This document shows, one piece after another, positions 59,033 to 64,000 of a DNA stretch of 64,000 bases. Within the stretch, counting starts at the first letter, position 1. Every line of letters starts with the position of its first letter. A program made the position numbers and the translations under genes. The notes under the pieces are model-generated. The model saw only the letters and a list, made by a program, of their open reading frames with translations, was not told the origin of the DNA and did not search any database. Source of the stretch: Apostichopus japonicus (taxonomy: Eukaryota; Echinodermata; Holothuroidea; Aspidochirotida; Stichopodidae); NCBI RefSeq assembly GCF_037975245.1, contig NC_092563.1, positions 30,469,960 through 30,533,959 of the forward strand, written 5' to 3'.

Positions 59033-61988
59033 GGATTATATACCAAACTCTATAGTTGTAAAAAACCAAATGTATGACTTTGATATATTTTCAAATTTTT
59101 GCCAAAAACGTCATAAACTTAGCAAAATCTACTTACTTTGGGGATCATTTTAGAACGATGGGGTAGCCTACATGATCAATTTATGATCAAATTACATTTG
59201 ACATTATCCTGACAGGCAAATTAAGCCTTAAATTTTGGAACATTTCCCTTACACTCTCCCATTCTGAATCTCCCTCCCCCTCCCCTCCCCCCCCCCCCAC
59301 ATAAATCCTCCTTCCATCCTATTTTGTTATTTGCCGTTTTCTTCTTTGTAGGAGGTTTAACAAGTATTCAAAGTTTCTTGTCACACCTGTGCTGTCCAAC
59401 CTGTGTATATTATATGGTCATTACTATCAAACCTACAAAATGCAAATATGTATACCTCATATAATTCCATGCTAATAGATTGTTAGCTGGATGGAAGTCA
59501 TTCTAGCTGGACTGAGAGAATTAATTACAAATCTCTGCTCTTATGTATTGCCATGGCAAGAAAAACAGCTATTCTTTAGTATTTCCAATGGATCTGTTTA
59601 TAGTCCTAACCCCAAATTTACTGCATAGTACCAGAGCATTTGTGAGGGTAAGTTCATACACACAGTATCATATTTATAGGTTTTTAATGAAGGTTGTTGG
59701 CAGGGATGTGCAAGTTAAACCATACATGGTCATTGCCAGACAGAATGGTGGTATAATTTCAAGCTTATACATTTCATACACTGCAGGCAACTGTCTGGGT
59801 TTTAGGTGTTTATATATGGGAGTATGTGTGGTAGCTATATATACATCTATAAGGCTTAAATTTAAGCAGTATAACTTCATTAGCCCCAATCTGATTGATA
59901 TGGACATACTAGCACTCGTTACCAATGTGCATTCTGGCAGACAGATACATATTACTGTAAGGTAGTATAACATAGAATGCTAAAGGCCATATTTATTCCT
60001 ATAACAATTTATGAATGTGCAAGGCAACAAGTCATTCTGTTACATACAAAAACACTGTTTTCACATAAAAGATAATGAAAGCACTCAACAACTCTCAAAA
60101 TATTCAAAGTTTCAACTGTTAGATGAATGGATTGAGGAGAAAATAGCAAATCAACCTCCTTGGTCTTTCACCCTGGTATTCAAACATTTGTTTGCTTGAT
60201 GACTCCAATTTTCACCTTGGTGACCCTCCAGTGGGAAATGCTATGGCATGTGAAAGGGGGGCAATATTTCTCCCTCCTTCCCCCCACTCATTTAGCAAAG
60301 CTTGATATAATTAAAGGTGCTCAGTTGCAGTTTTATGTTTTATTTTGAAACTTTATATGCAATTTATGTGCAAGATTTTTCTTCAAATTTTGCAATGCCA
60401 TTCTTTTCTGTCTAACGAAGCTTGGCGATCCTCCAAAACGGCTCATCTTCAGTAGATATTATTATAAGAGGTTGGAAGCCTCAGTTTACATCGATATCTC
60501 ACACTTTCATGTATTCATGAAGCACTTGTTGGCGTCGTAGACTCTTAGTTTTAAAATATGTTTACTAGAAGAAGGGGAAAAAGCTACAAATATACTATAT
60601 TTTAATTAACTTCTAATTGTCACAACAAGTGTCTATGATAATCGTTAACCATATTTTGGTGGAAAAAATCTATACAGCGGTATCTTAGTTTCATCAATAG
60701 TAATCTTATATGGCTGGAGTAATTCCCAGCAGGTATGGAAACATGGCTGACTAAATACGAAATGGCTGCTTAAAAGTTTAAACTGTTTTGCTACATGAAG
60801 CATGGCAGTGCATACTCTGATTTTTCAAGGAATCTATATGTTCTTCAGTATGCCTATATTCTGCATTTCCTCATGTCCAATACATCCAGACCAACCACTG
60901 TTTTTTCTGTGGCCACCTACCCTCACTGTTTCTCACTACTTCACATTTCTTAATTCACAACCATTTCCAACATCACTCATGACTCCACAAGGATCTTCCA
61001 ATATGATTTACAGAACTCTTTGCATTTGAAATATGAAGAAATATGTTAAACGATATCCTCAGACAACAAATAAATAGTAAAATACTTCCTAAGACATTTC
61101 AGCATCCTAGCTGGAGTAATAAATCTCTTCTAATTCAAAACAGTTCATTGGAAGTTTGATTAATCGCGCTCAAAACCTAAGTTGCATGTACTCGCAATTA
61201 CTACATTCTAGCACTACACATCATCTGCTTTTGAAAAGTAGGCTAATCTATCAAAAACATCACTCAAGCAGTTAATCAGCAAATATCACAAAAGTACAGA
61301 TTCTCACAATGCTACACTAGCACTGTGCTGTGAGAAAAATCAGCAAGCATCTGCTCTGGTTAGATTCATGCATTTTCTTGTCAGTAATACGCTTATTCTG
61401 CAGTGCAACATTCAGTCCTAGCAAAGTTTGATCATTACGCATAATCGCAACTTCGTAAGTTATTAATCTTTTATGATTGCAAAAGTATTTGTCATTTTTT
61501 CAAACATGTTTACAGTTACTTCACTACTGGCCTGGTTCACATTTATTGGATGTCTGATCGAGTGTGTCGATTGCGGCGAAGTTAACTAATTTCAATGTGC
61601 AAAACATGTGCCTGCTATTGCGCTAGGCTAGAATCTAGCCTAGAATGTTGAACGTCCTTCTACAGAAAACTCTTGCATACTAATCATCACACCGCTACAA
61701 GGTGTTACATCTATTCATTGTTTGCATATTTGCTTTTATAAGTTCTTGCATGTAGTTGTAGTAGACTGGTAGATTCATTCGAAACTTTTTGATTTACTAT
61801 GAAGGATTTTATGAAACGTTGTGTATTGAAAGTTTTTCACAGTTTTGTTTGGTAGATGTTTTGACATGATTTAGACACCACACGTTAAGACACAAAAGAA
61901 CAAATAAAGACCATGGAGAAAGTTTTGTTTTGACTGTATATCTGCAATGTAAAAATGACAGTAATGATGTCATAACTGTAACCGAGTA
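59033..61988. other. anonymous AT-rich DNA
   Basis: The poly-C tract at about 59287-59299 is notable. The 140-codon plus-strand frame at 59543-59965 is the longest unexplained frame but has no motif and no clear splice context. Confidence 0.4.
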
Positions 61989-62034
61989 TATGTATATATA
62001 TAAATATGTATATATATATATATATATATAAACA

Positions 62035-62076
62035 TTCGCCTGATGAGTCCCAAAAAAGGACGAAACCGGTCGTGAA
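62035..62076 (+). ncRNA. hammerhead ribozyme 1 (type I, short stem III)
   Basis: The core C3-A9 is CTGATGA (62040-62046). Stem II is GTCC/GGAC with loop CAAAAAA-like. G12-A14 follow as GAAA. Stem III is a two-pair ACCGGT hairpin, and the cleavage triplet is GTC with the cut after 62071. Stem I pairs TTCGC (62035-62039) with GTGAA (62072-62076). ACCGGT is self-complementary, so two copies could form a longer shared stem III, as described for short-stem hammerheads in newt and schistosome repeats. Activity is inferred, not shown. Confidence 0.9.
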
Positions 62077-62148
62077 GTGGAATTTTTCTGGTGTGTTATT
62101 CTTTACTTATTTGCTATATATATAAATATACATATATATATATATACA

Positions 62149-62191
62149 TTTGCCTGATGAGTCCCAAAAAAAGGACGAAACCGGTCGTGAA
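62149..62191 (+). ncRNA. hammerhead ribozyme 2 (type I, short stem III)
   Basis: Same invariant core as ribozyme 1 (CTGATGA at 62154-62160; GTCC/GGAC stem II; GAAACCGGTC). Stem I is TTTGC with GTGAA, including two G-U pairs. Predicted cleavage is after 62186, so the pair would release a 115-nt RNA (62072-62186). Confidence 0.9.
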
Positions 62192-62274
62192 GTGGAATTT
62201 TTCTGGTGTGTTATTCTTTACTTATTTGCTATATATATAAATATACACATATATATATATATATATATATTCAG

Positions 62275-63170
62275 CATTGTTACGAACGCAGGATTCTGCG
62301 TCCAGGACGCAATGTTTTGGCCAGGGACGCAAATTCTTCAAATTGCTTGCGTCCCGCAGACACAAACTTTTTTTTTAAGAAACAAACCCCAAGTATACAC
62401 ACTCACAACTAGGTCAACGGAAAGCACAACAAAACACATTTTGGAATGAACATCTTTCATTATTTCTTTTCAAAAAACCACAACTTCTTACAAGAACCAA
62501 AAGTTCTCCTACTCCCACAGATCATTGAATTTGTTTGAAAATAAATATATCATAACAATCAACTGCAAGGTACAGGGTTAACAACACCCCATTATGGAGA
62601 TTTTCATGCTAAAAATAGACAATGATGCTTTCCAAAATTCCTGTGATTTGAATGGTTAATAGTCTCCGTCTATTGTCTGTGAATATTCTTGCACCTGTAG
62701 TGCTCAATGAACATGGAGTATGTTATTTAACAACAATTACTTGCAACAGTTACTTTCCCCTGTGCAGAGATAGTGAGGTTTGTGGTATAGGCTATCATGT
62801 GTTTGCACTCCAATATCATAACGTTAGGCCTTGCCACATACCGTACGTATACATTTTGACAGCGAAGATGCACTTGCACTGTTTCTGAGACTATCACGTA
62901 ATATTTGAATCATTGTTTTGATCAGAAAATGTTAATGAGTGGAGACAATCTATGAATTTTGTGGGAAGCTAACATCTCTGATCCTGATCAGGATATTTCA
63001 GCTCACAGTATGTTTCTTCTCTCTGCATTAAGAGTTGCTAATGTAAAATGTGCATTCCCACCATCAGTAGTTTCTGTTGCAAAATGTTTTTGCGGTCCAA
63101 CTAACCATGTGCTTCAGTAAATGTTATTTTGGCGCAACATTCGTGTGTAAACTACTGGACATTAGAACAT
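62275..63170 (-). repeat. R1 repeat, copy 2 (inverted relative to copy 1)
   Basis: Reverse-complement relative of 34600-35385, with the GCGTCC/GGACGC hairpin end at the low-coordinate side next to the hammerhead array. The copy at 34.6 kb has no hammerhead next to it. Confidence 0.75.
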
Positions 63171-63239
63171 TATAATTTTATAATTTTAGGTTCACAGTCT
63201 TGTTCAGGGCAAAGGCCCTCTCACACGACTTTACAACTC

Positions 63240-63551
63240 AACCCTGGTCATTGGTAACTTGTCACACCTACACACCAAAGTGTGCACAATTCAATCAATC
63301 TCTCCTGGGGCACCACAGTGCACCACAACCACGTGTCCCCGGGGGACTTCCCATAGGGTGCAGCCACAAACCGGCGCAAACAACTATATTTACAAGTTAC
63401 CTCGCAAGTCCCCATTTATACACCTGGGTGAAGAGAGGCAATGGAGATAAAGCGCCTTGCCAGGACACAACATAATGATATGGCCAGGGCTCGAACCTGT
63501 AATCCTTAAATCACATGTCCACTGCCTTAACCACTTGACCACAACGCCCTC
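63240..63551 (-). mobile_element. tRNA-derived SINE, second copy
   Basis: Same family as 34185-34586, with A-box-like TGGTCAAGTGG and B box GGTTCGAGCCC on the minus strand, then AAGGCGCTTTATCTCCATTG. The core is closely similar to copy 1; sequence beyond the 3' side (63181-63239) differs from copy 1. Confidence 0.88.
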
Positions 63552-64000
63552 ACACATTGAACTGATTTTTTTTTTAAATTTACATTGCGTAAAAAGCTAT
63601 TCACATAGACCTACTGATATTTTCGTATAGATGATTACTTGCAAAGAGCCCAGGATAAATGTCGCATAAGATTTTAAGTATTTGCGCATGTGTAGTTGAA
63701 AAGGAAGCTCGAACAGGCATGTAAACAGTAGTACAGTGAACTGGAATTTAGCGAGAGATATGCACACTGGTTGTTGGAATCGCTGCAAGGTCAAAGCACG
63801 GAGCTACTACGGAGTTGGCGAGTAGGGAAGTAAAAGGGCGTATGAAGGAGGGGGGACTGGGGTGAAAATAGGTTGAAACGGCAGGGAAGTCGAAAGGAGG
63901 GGCGGGCACGGCCGCCCCTGAAAAACAGCGAAGCTAAGGCACTGAGCATTTCTGCCCTATTTATTGTTTATAAGTACATTCACAAAGTATAGGCTGTGAT
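63552..64000. other. window end, no gene recognised
   Basis: A purine-rich and then GC-rich stretch (GGGCGGGCACGGCCGCCCCT near 63902) could be a transposon terminus, but the partner would lie outside the window. Confidence 0.35.

Larger units (their letters stand above)
61989..62272 (+). repeat. 115-bp AT-rich tandem repeat carrying hammerhead motifs, about 2.3 copies
   Basis: Each unit joins a TATATA-rich stretch, a hammerhead core and the segment GAATTTTTCTGGTGTGTTAT to CTTTACTTATTTGC. The two ribozyme cores are 114-115 bp apart. A third AT stretch follows without a ribozyme and runs into the R1 repeat. Confidence 0.9.

Noticed and set aside
59543-59965. 140-codon plus-strand open frame
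   Set aside because: The longest unexplained frame, but no motif, no codon-like composition and no convincing splice or promoter context; the opposite strand is also open.

Overview
The window looks like AT-rich, gene-poor DNA from an animal nuclear genome. Supporting signs are spliced coding exons with phase-compatible GT/AG sites, a tRNA-derived SINE, a LINE fragment, a Penelope-like element, hAT and other TIR transposons, and many long tandem arrays. There is no bacterial-style gene packing, and almost every open frame is chance or repeat translation. A marine invertebrate deuterostome, perhaps an echinoderm such as a sea cucumber, is my guess from repeat character; the sequence does not prove it.

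Layout. 0.35-0.85 kb holds a 58-bp array. 7.57-7.79 kb holds one clear minus-strand exon of a GSE1 (genetic suppressor element 1) homologue. Around it, probably in its introns or flanks, lie a 263-bp duplication (5.1 kb), a polypurine minisatellite (8.7-9.3 kb), a 1.95-kb array of 55/57-bp units with higher-order structure (10-11.9 kb), a TTAA-flanked TIR element (12.6-13.6 kb), a 130-bp array (14-14.9 kb) and a 62-bp array (17.5-18.2 kb). The 62-bp array abuts candidate minus-strand exons of an unrecognised gene (17.4-18.9 kb). 19.5-20.4 kb is a decayed LINE. 22.7-23.4 kb is an array sharing sequence with a hAT element at 31.6-33.3 kb. 24.1-25.5 kb is a broken gag-like ORF with inverted arms upstream of it.

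28.4-29.1 and 40.5-41.1 kb carry an interspersed repeat with nuclear-receptor-type DR1 sites (another site at 1.5 kb). 34.2-35.4 and 62.3-63.5 kb carry a SINE beside inverted copies of a longer repeat. 35.5 kb has a tiny palindromic Penelope-derived element with a 15-bp target duplication. 39.0-40.2 kb is a second hAT-like element. 46.2-48.3 kb has minus-strand exons; three of them join in phase into a LamG-like domain, with more candidate exons at 51-57 kb. 52.5-54.8 kb is a Penelope-like element with inverted ends, itself interrupted by a DNA transposon. 57.2-59.0 kb is a 45-bp array with a trimeric higher-order form. 62.0-62.2 kb contains two tandem hammerhead ribozyme motifs about 115 bp apart.

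The most notable content is ribozyme- and repeat-related: the tandem hammerheads, the palindromic Penelope hairpin, and the DR1-carrying repeat family. Host genes contribute only scattered exons, so no full gene model can be given.
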